Part shown: positions 25,746 through 35,618 of the stretch, in pieces
How positions within the stretch are numbered: position 1 is the first letter of the stretch
How the letters are laid out: each line of letters opens with the position of its first letter
Assembly: GCF_029227915.1 (NCBI RefSeq)
Contig: NC_079887.1
Span: forward strand, 27,961,650-28,025,649
From: Hydractinia symbiolongicarpus
Lineage: Eukaryota; Cnidaria; Hydrozoa; Anthoathecata; Hydractiniidae
DNA: 64,000 bases
Reading direction: 5' to 3'
Translations under genes and position numbers: made by a program
Notes under the pieces: generated by a model
The model's database searches: none
What the model was told of the DNA's origin: nothing
Seen by the model: the letters and a program-made list of their open reading frames with translations, nothing else

Positions 25746-28700
25746 ATTATTTCACCACTAAAACGCATGAGACTTGTAGTTTTCAAGAATGTTTTCATTT
25801 TTGATGAGACGCTGCATAAAAGCAGTTTAATCGCCGGCAAACGAAAACCCGCGATTTCCCGTAAATCCCGGGCTTGGCACGTATAGTCGAATGTATACAA
25901 AGAAAGTACCCTGAGAGTAAACTCATTTCCAGAACGATTTTTTAAATTATTTTTTCACCACTAAAACGCAAAGACTTGTAGTTTTTAAAAATGTTTTCAT
26001 TTTTGATGAGACGCTGAATAAAAGAAGTTTAATCGCCGGCAAACGAAAACCCGCGATTTCCCGTAAATCCCGGCTTGGCCGGTATAGTCAAAAGTATACA
26101 AAGAAAGTACCCAGGCAGTAAACTCATTTCCCGACCGATTTTTTATATTATTTTTTTACCACTAAACGCATGAGACTTCTAGTTTTCAAAAATATTTTCA
26201 TATTTGATGGGACGCTGAATAAAAGAAGTTTAATTGCCGGCAAACGAAAATCCGCGATTTCCCGTAAATCCCGGACTCGGCCCGTATAGTCAAAAGTATA
26301 CAAAGAAAGTACCCAGGGAGTAAACTCATTTCCCGAACGATTTTTTAAATTATTTTTTCACCACTAAAACGCATGAGATTTGTAGTTTTCAAAAATGTTT
26401 TCATTTTTGATGAGACGCTTAATAAAAGAGGTTTAATTGCCGGCAAACGAAATCCCGCGTTTTCCCGTAAATCCGGGGCTTGGCCCGTATAGTCGAATGT
26501 ATACAAAGAAAGTACCGAGGGAGTAAACTCATTTCCCAAACGATTTTTTAAATTTTTTTTTCACCACTAAAACGCATGAGACTTGTAGTTTTCAAAAGTG
26601 TTTTCATTTTTGATGAGACGCTGAATAAAAGAAGTTTAATCGCCGGCAAACGAAAACCCGCGATTTCCCGTAAATCCCGGGCTTGGCCCGTATAGTCAAA
26701 AGTATACAAAGAAAGTACCCAGGGAGTAAACTCATTTCCCGAACGATTTTTTATATTAATTTTTTACCACTAAACGCATGAGACTTGTATTTTTCAAAAA
26801 TATTTTCATACTTGATGGGACGCTGAATAAAAGAAGTTTAATTGCCGGCAAACGAAAATCCGCGATTTCCCGTTAATCCCGGACTCGGCCCGTATAGTCA
26901 AAAGTATACAAAGAAAGTACCCAGGGAGTAAACTCATTTCCAGAACGATTTTTTAAATTATTTTTTCACCACTAAAACGCATAAGACTTGTAGTTTTTAA
27001 AAATGTTTTCATTTTTGATGAGACGCTTAATGAAAGAGGTTTAATCGCCGGCAAACGAAATCCCGCGTTTTCCCGTAAATCCGGGGCTTGGCCCGTATAG
27101 TCGAATGTATACAAAGAAAGTACCGAGGGAGTAAACTCATTTCCCGAACAATTTTTTAAATTTTTTTTTCACCACTAAAACGCATGAGACTTGTAGTTTT
27201 CAAAAATGTTTTTATTTTTGATGAGACGCTCAATGAAGGAGGTTTAATCGCCGGAAAACGAAAACCCGCGATTTCCCGTAATTCCCGGGCTTTGCCCGTA
27301 TAGTCGAATGTATACAAAGAAAGTATCCTGTGAGTAAACTCATTTCCAGAACGATTTTTTAAATTATTTTTTCACCACTAAAACGCATCAGAGTTGTAGT
27401 TTTTAAAAATGTTTTAATTTTTGATGAGACGCTGAATAAAAGAAGTTTAATCGCCGGCAAACGAAAACCCCCGATTTCCCGTAAATACCGGCTTGGCCCG
27501 TATAGTCAAAAGTATACAAAGAAAGTACCCAGGGAGTAAACTCATTTCCCGAAAGATTTTTTAAATTACTTTTTCACCACTAAAACGCATGAGACTTGTA
27601 GTTTTTAAAAATGTTTTCATTTTTGATGAAACGCTGAATAAAAGAAGTTTAATTGCCGGCAAACGAAAACCTGCGATTTCCCGTAAATCCTGGACTCGGC
27701 CGTATAGTCAAAAGTATACAAAGAAAGTACCCAGGGAGTAAACCCATTTCCCAAACGATTTTTTAAATTATTATTTCACCACTAAAACGCATGAGACTTG
27801 TAGTTTTCAAGAATGTTTTCATTTTTGATGAGACGCTGCATAAAAGCAGTTTAATCGCCGGCAAACGAAAACCCGCGATTTCCCGTAAATCCCGGGCTTG
27901 GCACGTATAGTCGAATGTATACAAAGAAAGTACCCTGAGAGTAAACTCATTTCCAGAACGATTTTTTAAATTATTTTTTCACCACTAAAACGCAAAGACT
28001 TGTAGTTTTTAAAAATGTTTTCATTTTTGATGAGACGCTGAATAAAAGAAGTTTAATCGCCGGCAAACGAAAACCCGCGATTTCCCGTAAATCCCGGCTT
28101 GGCCCGTATAGTCAAAAGTATACAAAGAAAGTACCCAGGGAGTACACCCATTTCCCAAACGATTTTTTAAATTATTATTTCACCACTAAAACGCATGAGA
28201 CTTGTAGTTTTCAAGAATGTTTTCATTTTTGATGAGACGCTGCATAAAAGCAGTTTAATCGCCGGCAAACGAAAACCCGCGATTTCCCGTAAATCCCGGG
28301 CTTGGCACGTATAGTCGAATGTATACAAAGAAAGTACCCTGAGAGTAAACTCATTTCCAAAACGATTTTTTAAATTATTTTTTCACCACTAAAACGCAAA
28401 GACTTGTAGTTTTTAAAAATGTTTTCATTTTTGATGAGACGCTGAATAAAAGAAGTTTAATCGCCGGCAAACGAAAACCCGCGATTTCCCGTAAATCCCG
28501 GCTTGGCCCGTATAGTCAAAAGTATACAAAGAAAGTACCCAGGGAGTAAACTCATTTCCCGAACGATTTTTTAAATTATTTTTTCACCACTAAAACGCAT
28601 GAGACTTGAAGTTTTCAAAAATGTTTTCATTTTTGATGAGACGCTGAATAAAAGCAGTTTAATCGCCGGCAAACGAAAACCTGCGATTTCCCTAAATCCC

Positions 28701-29964
28701 GGACTCGGCCCGTATAGTCAAAAGTATACAAAGAAAGTACCCAGGGAGTAAACTCATTTCCAGAACGATTTTTTAAATTATTTTTTCACCACTAAAACGC
28801 ATAAGACTTGTAGTTTTTAAAAATATTTTCACTTTTGATGAGACGCTGAATAAAAGAAGTATAATCGCCGGCAAACGAAAACCCGCGATTTCCCGTAAAT
28901 CCCGGGCTTGGCCCGTATAGTCAAAAGTATACAAAGAAGGTACACAGGGAGTAAACTCATTTCCCGAACGATTTTTTATATTATTTTTTTACCACTAAAC
29001 GCATGAGACTTGTAGTTTTCAAAAATATTTTCATATTTGATGGGACGCTGAATAAAAGAAGTTTAATTGCCGGCAAACGAAAATCCGCGATTTTCCGTAA
29101 ATCCCGGACTCGGCCCGTATAGTCAAAAGTATACAAAGAAAGTACCCAGGGAGTAAACTCATTTCCCGAACAATTTTTTAAATTTTTTTTTCACCACTAA
29201 AACGCATGAGACTTGTAGTTTTCAAAAATGTTTTTATTTTTGATGAGACGCTCAATGAAAGAGGTTTAATCGCCGGAAAACGAAAACCCGCGATTTCCCG
29301 TAATTCCCGGGCTTGGCCCGTATAGTCGAATGTATACAAAGAAAGTATCCTGTGAGTAAACTCATTTCCAGAACGATTTTTTAAATTATTTTTTCACCAC
29401 TAAAACGCATCAGACTTGTAGTTTTTAAAAATGTTTTAATTTTTGATGAGACGCTGAATAAAAGAAGTTAAATCGCCGGCAAACGAAAACCCCCGATTTC
29501 CCGTAAATACCGGCTTGGCCCGTATAGTCAAAAGTATACAAAGAAAGTACCCAGGGAGTAAACTCATTTCCCGAAAGATTTTTTAAATTATTTTTTCACC
29601 ACTAAAACGCATGAGACTTGTAGTTTTTAAAAATGTTTACATTTTTGATGAAACGCTGAATAAAAGAAGTTTAATTGCCGGCAAACGAAAACCTGCGATT
29701 TCCCGTAAATCCTGGACTCGGCCGTATAGTCAAAAGTATACAAAGAAAGTACCCAGGGAGTAAACCCATTTCCCAAACGATTTTTTAAATTATTATTTCA
29801 CCACTAAAACGCATGAGACTTGTAGTTTTCAAGAATGTTTTCATTTTTGATGAGACGCTGCATAAAAGCAGTTTAATCGCCGGCAAACGAAAACCCGCGA
29901 TTTCCCGTAAATCCCGGGCTTGGCACGTATAGTCGAATGTATACAAAGAAAGTACCCTGAGAGT
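25746..29964. repeat. Satellite built from rearranged pieces of the upstream 6-monomer unit
   Basis: The same building blocks as 21,250-25,745 recur in altered order. GAAGGTACACAGG at 28,936 lies 4,046 bp (20 monomers) after the mark at 24,890, and CAGGGAGTAAACCCATTTCCC occurs near 25,707, 27,729 and 29,753. The AAGAATG pair is duplicated near 27,810 and 28,215. G-class monomers with TCCGGGGCTTGG lie near 26,475 and 27,080. Confidence 0.75.
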
Positions 29965-32437
29965 AAACTCATTTCCAGAACGATTTTTTAAATTATTTTT
30001 TCACCACTAAAACGCAAAGACTTGTAGTTTTTAAAAATGTTTTCATTTTTGATGAGACGCTGAATAAAAGAAGTTTAATCGCCGGCAAACGAAAACCCGC
30101 GATTTCCCGTAAATCCCGGCTTGGCCCGTATAGTCAAAAGTATACAAAGAAAGTACCCAGGGAGTAAACTCATTTCCCGAACGATTTTTTAAATTATTTT
30201 TTCACCACTAAAACGCATGAGAGTTGTAGTTTTCAAAAATGTTTTCATTTTTGATGAGACGCTGAATAAAAGCAGTTTAATCGCCGGCAAACGAAAACCT
30301 GCGATTTCCCTAAATCCCGGACTCGGCCCGTATAGTCAAAAGTATACAAAGAAAGTACCCAGGGAGTAAACTCATTTCCAGAACGATTTTTTAAATTATT
30401 TTTTCACCACTAAAACGCATAAGACTTGTAGTTTTTAAAAATATTTTCACTTTTGATGAGACGCTGAATAAAAGAAGTATAATCGCCGGCAAACGAAAAC
30501 CCGCGATTTCCCGTAAATCCCGGGCTTGGCCCGTATAGTCAAAAGTATACAAAGAAGGTACACAGGGAGTAAACTCATTTCCCGAGCGATTTTTTATATT
30601 ATTTTTTTACCACTAAACGCATGAGACTTGTAGTTTTCAAAAATATTTTCATATTTGATGGGACGCTGAATAAAAGAAGTTTAATTGCCGGCAAACGAAA
30701 ATCCGCGATTTTCCGTAAATCCCGGACTCGGCCCGTATAGTCAAAAGTATACAAAGAAAGTACCCAGGGAGTAAACTCATTTCCCGAACGATTTTTGAAA
30801 TTATTTTTTCACCACTAAAACGCAGGAGACTTGTAGTTGTCAAAAATGTTTTCATTTTTGATGAGACGCTGAATAAAAGCAGTTTAATCGCCGGCAAACG
30901 AAAACCTGCGATTTCCCTAAATCCCGGACTCGGCCCGTATAGTCGAATGTATACAAAGAAAGTACCCTGAGAGTAAACTCATTTCCCGAACGATTTTTTA
31001 AATTATTTTTTCACCACTAAAACGCATGAGACTTGTAGTTTTCAAAAATGTTTTCATTTTTGATGAGACGCTGAATAAAAGCAGTTTAATCGCCGGCAAA
31101 CGAAAACCTGCGATTTCCCTAAATCCCGGACTCGGCCCGTATAGTCAAAAGTATACAAAGAAAGTACCCAGGGAGTAAACTCATTTCCAGAACGATTTTT
31201 TAAATTATTTTTTCACCACTAAAACGCAAAGACTTGTAGTTTTTAAAAATGTTTTCATTTTTGATGAGACGCTGAATAAAAGAAGTTTAATCGCCGGCAA
31301 ACGAAAACCCGCGATTTCCCGTAAATCCCGGCTTGGCCCGTATAGTCAAAAGTATACAAAGAAAGTACCCAGGGAGTAAACTCATTTCCCGAACGATTTT
31401 TTAAATTATTTTTTCACCACTAAAACGCATGAGAGTTGTAGTTTTCAAAAATGTTTTCATTTTTGATGAGACGCTGAATAAAAGCAGTTTAATCGCCGGC
31501 AAACGAAAACCTGCGATTTCCCTAAATCCCGGACTCGGCCCGTATAGTCAAAAGTATACAAAGAAAGTACCCAGGGAGTAAACTCATTTCCAGAACGATT
31601 TTTTAAATTATTTTTTCACCACTAAAACGCATAAGACTTGTAGTTTTTAAAAATATTTTCACTTTTGATGAGACGCTGAATAAAAGAAGTATAATCGCCG
31701 GCAAACGAAAACCCGCGATTTCCCGTAAATCCCGGGCTTGGCCCGTATAGTCAAAAGTATACAAAGAAGGTACACAGGGAGTAAACTCATTTCCCGAACG
31801 ATTTTTTATATTATTTTTTTACCACTAAACGCATGAGACTTGTAGTTTTCAAAAATATTTTCATATTTGATGGGACGCTGAATAAAAGAAGTTTAATTGC
31901 CGGCAAACGAAAATCCGCGATTTTCCGTAAATCCCGGACTCGGCCCGTATAGTCAAAAGTATACAAAGAAAGTACCCAGGGAGTAAACTCATTTCCCGAA
32001 CGATTTTTGAAATTATTTTTTCACCACTAAAACGCAGGAGACTTGTAGTTGTCAAAAATGTTTTCATTTTTGATGAGACGCTGAATAAAAGCAGTTTAAT
32101 CGCCGGCAAACGAAAACCTGCGATTTCCCTAAATCCCGGACTCGGCCCGTATAGTCGAATGTATACAAAGAAAGTACCCTGAGAGTAAACTCATTTCCCG
32201 AACGATTTTTTAAATTATTTTTTCACCACTAAAACGCATGAGACTTGTAGTTTTCAAAAATGTTTTCATTTTTGATGAGACGCTGAATAAAAGCAGTTTA
32301 ATCGCCGGCAAACGAAAACCTGCGATTTCCCTAAATCCCGGACTCGGCCCGTATAGTCAAAAGTATACAAAGAAAGTACCCAGGGAGTAAACTCATTTCC
32401 ACAACGATTTTTTAAATTATTTTTTCACCACTAAAAC
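29965..32437. repeat. 6-monomer higher-order repeat, 1,212 bp, two copies next to the island
   Basis: GAAGGTACACAGG lies at 30,554 and 31,766. Other shared marks are CGATTTTTGAAATTATT, AAAACGCAGGAGACTTG and GAAGTATAATCGCC. Homology runs from about 29,965/31,177 to about 31,226/32,438. A partial third copy follows and is interrupted by the non-satellite island; it resumes after the island with GAAGTATAATTGCC (near 35,694) and the CGCAGGAGACTTG mark (near 36,042). Confidence 0.9.
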
Positions 32438-32641
32438 GCATAAGACTTGTAGTTTTTAAAAATGTTTTCATTTTTGATGAGACGCTGAATAAAAGAAGTT
32501 TAATCGCCGGCAAACAAAAACCCGCGATTTACCGTAAATCCCGGCTTAGCCCGTATAGTCAAAAGTATACAAAGAAAGTACCCAGGTATTAAACTCATTT
32601 CCAGAACGATTTTTTAAATTATTGCGATGCAATTGAGCTTT

Positions 32642-32664
32642 GCGAGCGAAGCGAGCGAAGCGAA
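32642..32664. repeat. Short tandem GCGAGCGAA motif at the island's left edge
   Basis: GCGAGCGAA occurs twice in tandem, followed by GCGAA. It lies 18 bp inside the island. Just beyond is GTGGAGCACGTTTGCTACAC. The G/C-rich, CpG-rich character differs from the rest of the island. The right edge has a related GCGAA/TTCGC hairpin (35,582-35,599), so the two ends may be remnants of an element's termini; this is inference. Confidence 0.6.
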
Positions 32665-32883
32665 ATTGTGGAGCACGTTTGCTACACGCGAGGTATACCA
32701 AGAGAATTATTGAGATTCTCAAAATTTCGATAGAAAAAAAATCATATAAAATCAGCGTAAAGAAATAGGACTGATATTTTTGCACATAAAGCTAGGGTAT
32801 TTTTTTTTCTAATAAAACAAATAAGTTTGGACCGAGGGGTTAAAGTATAAGTTTAGTAAAAAATGCAATAAGTACGGCTCGTA

Positions 32884-32916
32884 CCCCCCCACCCCCGGAT
32901 TTTGACCCCCCCCCCC
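32884..32916 (-). other. C-runs with G-quadruplex potential on the minus strand
   Basis: C-runs of 7, 5 and 11 lie at 32,884-32,890, 32,892-32,896 and 32,906-32,916. The opposite strand reads G11, G5 and G7, and the long run can supply two of the four G-tracts needed. Structure is not shown. The run lengths could also be affected by sequencing error. Confidence 0.6.
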
Positions 32917-33290
32917 GTCTTTTGGTCCGGATTATACGTCCGCCGAACTTGAACACACAAAGAGAAATATGCCGTGAACAAGAAACGGTAGTCGGCATTT
33001 TAGACACGTATATTTTACAGACCCAAAATATGCCTTATTTCTTTGTATTATAGCTAATTATTGTATAAATAATTAATTAATTACTTTGCAATTTTGCTTC
33101 TTATACTATTATAGTTGTATTTTAATGAAACATAATAGTATTAAAACGGTTTTCTTCTTTCGAAAAAATTTATTGCTAGTCCTGTTTTTAATCGACTTTA
33201 CTTGTGTATTTTAAGCTTTTTTGTTGCTGTGCTTTTTCTGGAGATTTTAGTTGGATTGGAAAGCTCCTGTGTAAGGTACCCATTCCTAAA

Positions 33291-33483
33291 GAAAAATTGA
33301 AGTAATTTGTACAATTAAAACGCGCCGAGCTGTGTTTTATTTTATTGTTTCTAAGAGGATGTAAGAATACAATATTATCAATTTTAATTGGTTTTATCCA
33401 AATCAAGGTAAGGCTTAATCACACGAAAGGTAGCTAGCTAGAGCTCAGTTTTGTATAAAAAAATTGAAAGTAATTTGTAGAAT
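33291..33483. repeat. Direct repeat of about 25 bp, two copies
   Basis: A motif beginning AAAAATTGAAGTAATTTGTA lies at 33,291-33,315, and a close copy (AAAAATTGAAAGTAATTTGT) at 33,458-33,483, about 168 bp apart. A third, shorter match (AAAAAAATTGAAGTATTC) lies near 33,916. Their role is unknown; they may be internal repeats of a transposon. Confidence 0.55.
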
Positions 33484-33780
33484 ACATATGGAGAAGCTGT
33501 ATTACTACCTAACTGATAGCCAGATATAGGAAAACCTGTAGCTAGGGCGCAGACAAAACAAATAGCTCTGGGCGCTAGAGTGAGCTGACCAACCGTTTTT
33601 TATCATTTTTTATTTATTATATAAGTAACCTGTTTCAGTAATTAAAAAAATATCCACTTTTGCTATCAAACCAACAGCAATGTAATTGTCAATAGGAATT
33701 AGTTTTCCGTACACCCTCCCTGAGAACAAGGTTTAAAACGACATTAAAACATTAAAACTGTCATTAAACAGAACTTCAAG

Positions 33781-33822
33781 GATGCCCAAGCCGCACCACG
33801 TCCTCTAAACGGCGTGGGCATC
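33781..33822. other. Inverted repeat, 13-bp arms
   Basis: GATGCCCAAGCCG (33,781-33,793) and CGGCGTGGGCATC (33,810-33,822) are inverted complements with one mismatch, separated by 16 bases. The arms are far more G/C-rich than their surroundings. No T-run follows that would suggest a terminator, and no tRNA-like fold is evident. The function is unknown. Confidence 0.6.
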
Positions 33823-34211
33823 TTCAAAACTGCTTTTAATTTTAGAACAAGGGTGCTGATAAGCTGCATACGCCGTATAACGTGCAGGCGTTTTTGGGCA
33901 AGTTTAGCGTTTTGCAAAAAAATTGAAGTATTCACCCGAAAAAACCTGCATAGACCATAAAGTAAACTATGTGGTAGTAAAGTTCTTAAAAGAACTGTTT
34001 TTGATGGTTTTTGATAAAATTTACTTTCCAACTATCGTCCACAAGGTATGTTACAAGGAATTGAATTTTGAAAATGCTTCAGGCAAGTTCGGGAAAGTGC
34101 GGGCGGTTTTGGAAGACAATCACTAATTTAATTGGAAAAGTTGCCCGAACTCTCCCTTATATATGTGGCTGTTTGCAGCTTATTGACACCCTCTTATTTT
34201 AGAATATTCTC

Positions 34212-34448
34212 ATGAATAATAGACCAAGAGAAATTACATCACAGTTTTTTGTCCACCGCCCACGTGTGTTTGAGAACAACCCACATAACAAAGTTCATTA
34301 TTTTTTAAATTATTTGTGTAAAAATTACTATTTCATTCACGATAAACCATTTGTCAGTCATTTTATTCGCCCAACAAAGAATCCTATCCAAGGTGCTTTT
34401 CTATTAGTGCTGAATTTAATAATTGACATGGTTCAGCATAGTTTTTAA
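34212..34448 (+). CDS. Weak open reading frame of 78 codons, unrecognised
   Basis: This is the island's only sizeable open frame I found that starts with ATG. The product begins MNNRPREITSQFF and has a hydrophobic stretch (AFLLVLNLII) near the C-terminus. I see no known domain, conserved motif or clear signal peptide. By rough estimate, one or two frames of this length are expected by chance in 3 kb of such A/T-rich DNA read in six frames. No promoter, splice or polyadenylation signal supports it. Treat it as most likely noncoding. Confidence 0.12.
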   Translation: MNNRPREITSQFFVHRPRVFENNPHNKVHYFLNYLCKNYYFIHDKPFVSHFIRPTKNPIQGAFLLVLNLIIDMVQHSF

Positions 34449-35007
34449 AAGGGTCTGATTGCAAAATATGATTGCCAAAGTTCAGCACTTGTAATATTTG
34501 TGTATTTGTGTACTCAGCTTCTAAAACACACACAAGAGACATTATAATTTCCTCTGGATGATTACATTAATGTTGGTTGAAAAAAACCGAATGATGAGAA
34601 GCATATGTTTTTAAATGGGTCTAGGACAATAAACTTATTTAATTTCCCTTGGCCTTGCATCAATCAAATTCTGAAAAAAATAAACACTTCTAAAATTATT
34701 TTGTCAGATTTGGAAACTGTTGGTATGGTTGGAACTTTGCGTATAAAATTAGTAAAGTTGCCAAATTGTTGAGTTTTTTTCTTTTATACTTTTCCGAATT
34801 AGCCTTAATTATTTATAAGATGAAAAACAGTGCTTTCAATTCCATTGACTTGGCCATCCCTTAAAGGCACTGGAAGCTTCACTATATGAAAATGTTTTCT
34901 TTTTTTTTTAGATTGTGTACAATGGGAGTGAGTGATGTAATCTTCTAATGCGTGTGGTGAAAAGAAGGCGAATCCGTTATTGTTTTTCTGCCCAAATTTG
35001 AAGCTAT

Positions 35008-35238
35008 TTAATAAATCTTGATAAAGTTAAAAAACTGTTTTGATTTGTTTGTTTTTGTTTTAATTGTTTCCCATGAGTTTTCGAAATTCGTTCCAGCAGA
35101 TTCTGTGGCTTCTACTGCCGGTATTTTTACGTGAAAAAAATACTGTTTTGTTGTGAGGTCATTTACGAAATCGTTAACGTTAGGACCAACTTCTGCGGGT
35201 AGTACAACTCGATGTATCACATATCTTTCGGAATACTG
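35008..35238 (-). other. Possible exon or gene fragment, unrecognised
   Basis: A minus-strand frame of about 77 codons with a balanced composition (for example PAEVGPNVNDFVNDL and KIPAVEATESAGTNF) unlike the low-complexity frames around it. It has no ATG. It is preceded by ACACTTTTAG then CAG, which could serve as a splice acceptor, and ends at a stop codon, as a last exon would. I do not recognise the protein. It could equally be a chance frame or a decayed transposon fragment. Confidence 0.15.
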
Positions 35239-35461
35239 CTAAAAGTGTAATTTTGTATTGCGCTCTTTACTTTTACCATTCTGTGGGAAAAGGCGGTACA
35301 AAATTTTAACACGCGTTATTCGTTTTTGTTAGTTTCGCGTAATCTAATTTTCTCGCACATTTTGAAAAGAATATCCCACGCACATCAAATACTCGCGCAG
35401 TCTATTCGCAAAAAAACTGTTTTTGAGCAACGAATTGTTCCGCAGAGCGTTCATTTTCCTA

Positions 35462-35553
35462 CCTCGTCCCCAGGGTTCTTCTATATGATATTCAATTTTG
35501 ATGTATTTCGGAAGATGTTAGCGCCAATTAAACAAGAAGCGCTAGGGACAAAG
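35462..35553. repeat. Imperfect inverted repeat with CCTCGTCCCCAGGG arm
   Basis: The left arm CCTCGTCCCCAGGGTTCTTC (35,462-35,481) resembles the inverted complement of GAAGCGCTAGGGACAAAG (35,536-35,553): most aligned positions match if small gaps are allowed. The arms enclose 54 bases. From memory, CTCGTCCCCAGGG-like ends are common in short DNA transposons of some marine invertebrates; I cannot verify that here. This may be a small non-autonomous element or its remnant. Confidence 0.4.
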
Positions 35554-35581
35554 TATTGGATAGTTTAATTTTGCTTGCAAC

Positions 35582-35599
35582 TTGCGAAATGCTTCGCAA
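35582..35599. other. Perfect hairpin at the island's right edge
   Basis: TTGCGAA and TTCGCAA form a seven-pair stem around ATGC, followed two bases later by a T8 run. It lies about 20 bp before the satellite resumes. The layout resembles a hairpin-ended transposon terminus, such as that of a Helitron, but the Helitron 3' CTRR end is not clearly placed: CTAG is present at 35,615-35,618, directly against the satellite. This is suggestive only. Confidence 0.4.
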
Positions 35600-35618
35600 C
35601 CTTTTTTTTAATTTCTAG

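Larger units (their letters stand above)
1..32623. repeat. 202-bp satellite array, left block
   Basis: Head-to-tail array of about 161 monomers. The landmark AAAGTATACAAAG begins at 1, 203, 405 and 607, giving a 202-bp step, and keeps recurring in phase up to the island. All monomers have the same orientation. Class-specific changes (N, C, V and G classes, see summary) recur as ordered strings, which is higher-order repeat structure. The G class (CTTAATGAAAGAGG) first appears near 12,050; before that only an intermediate form (CTTAATAAAAGAAG) is seen. No gene is present. I do not recognise the satellite family. Its genomic location (centromeric, pericentromeric or subtelomeric) cannot be told from the sequence. 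Confidence 0.98.
32624..35618. other. Non-satellite island of about 3.0 kb inserted in the array
   Basis: Satellite sequence stops after AAATTATT at 32,623 and resumes with T6-CACCAC at about 35,619, the next bases of the same monomer. The island has no internal satellite monomers and is A/T-rich. The edges are GCGATGCAATTGAGC on the left and a small hairpin, a T8 run and AATTTCTAG on the right. I see no obvious long terminal repeat, poly-A tail or transposase. The possible target duplication is at most TT, and is uncertain because the site is itself T-rich. It could be a degraded non-autonomous transposon, a fragment of several elements, or captured single-copy DNA. Stretches without named features (about 32,917-33,290, 33,484-33,780, 33,823-34,211, 34,449-35,007) hold A/T-rich sequence in which I recognise nothing. 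Confidence 0.85.

Noticed and set aside
32546-32785. Minus-strand frame of 79 codons across the left island junction
   Set aside because: It joins island sequence to satellite by chance; the last third is the usual satellite reading.
33744-34031. Minus-strand frame of 95 codons, and others at 33,188-33,406, 33,923-34,126 and 35,326-35,568
   Set aside because: All start at TTG rather than ATG, have no recognisable domain, and are about as long as expected by chance in six frames of A/T-rich DNA.
34890-34930. Polypyrimidine tract and AG at about 34,892-34,912 as a splice acceptor of a plus-strand exon
   Set aside because: The tract is good, but the frame after the nearby ATG stops within a few codons and no donor or exon pair is evident.
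32624-35618. LTR retrotransposon or LINE in the island
   Set aside because: There are no long direct repeats at the ends, no poly-A tail, and no reverse transcriptase or integrase reading in any frame.
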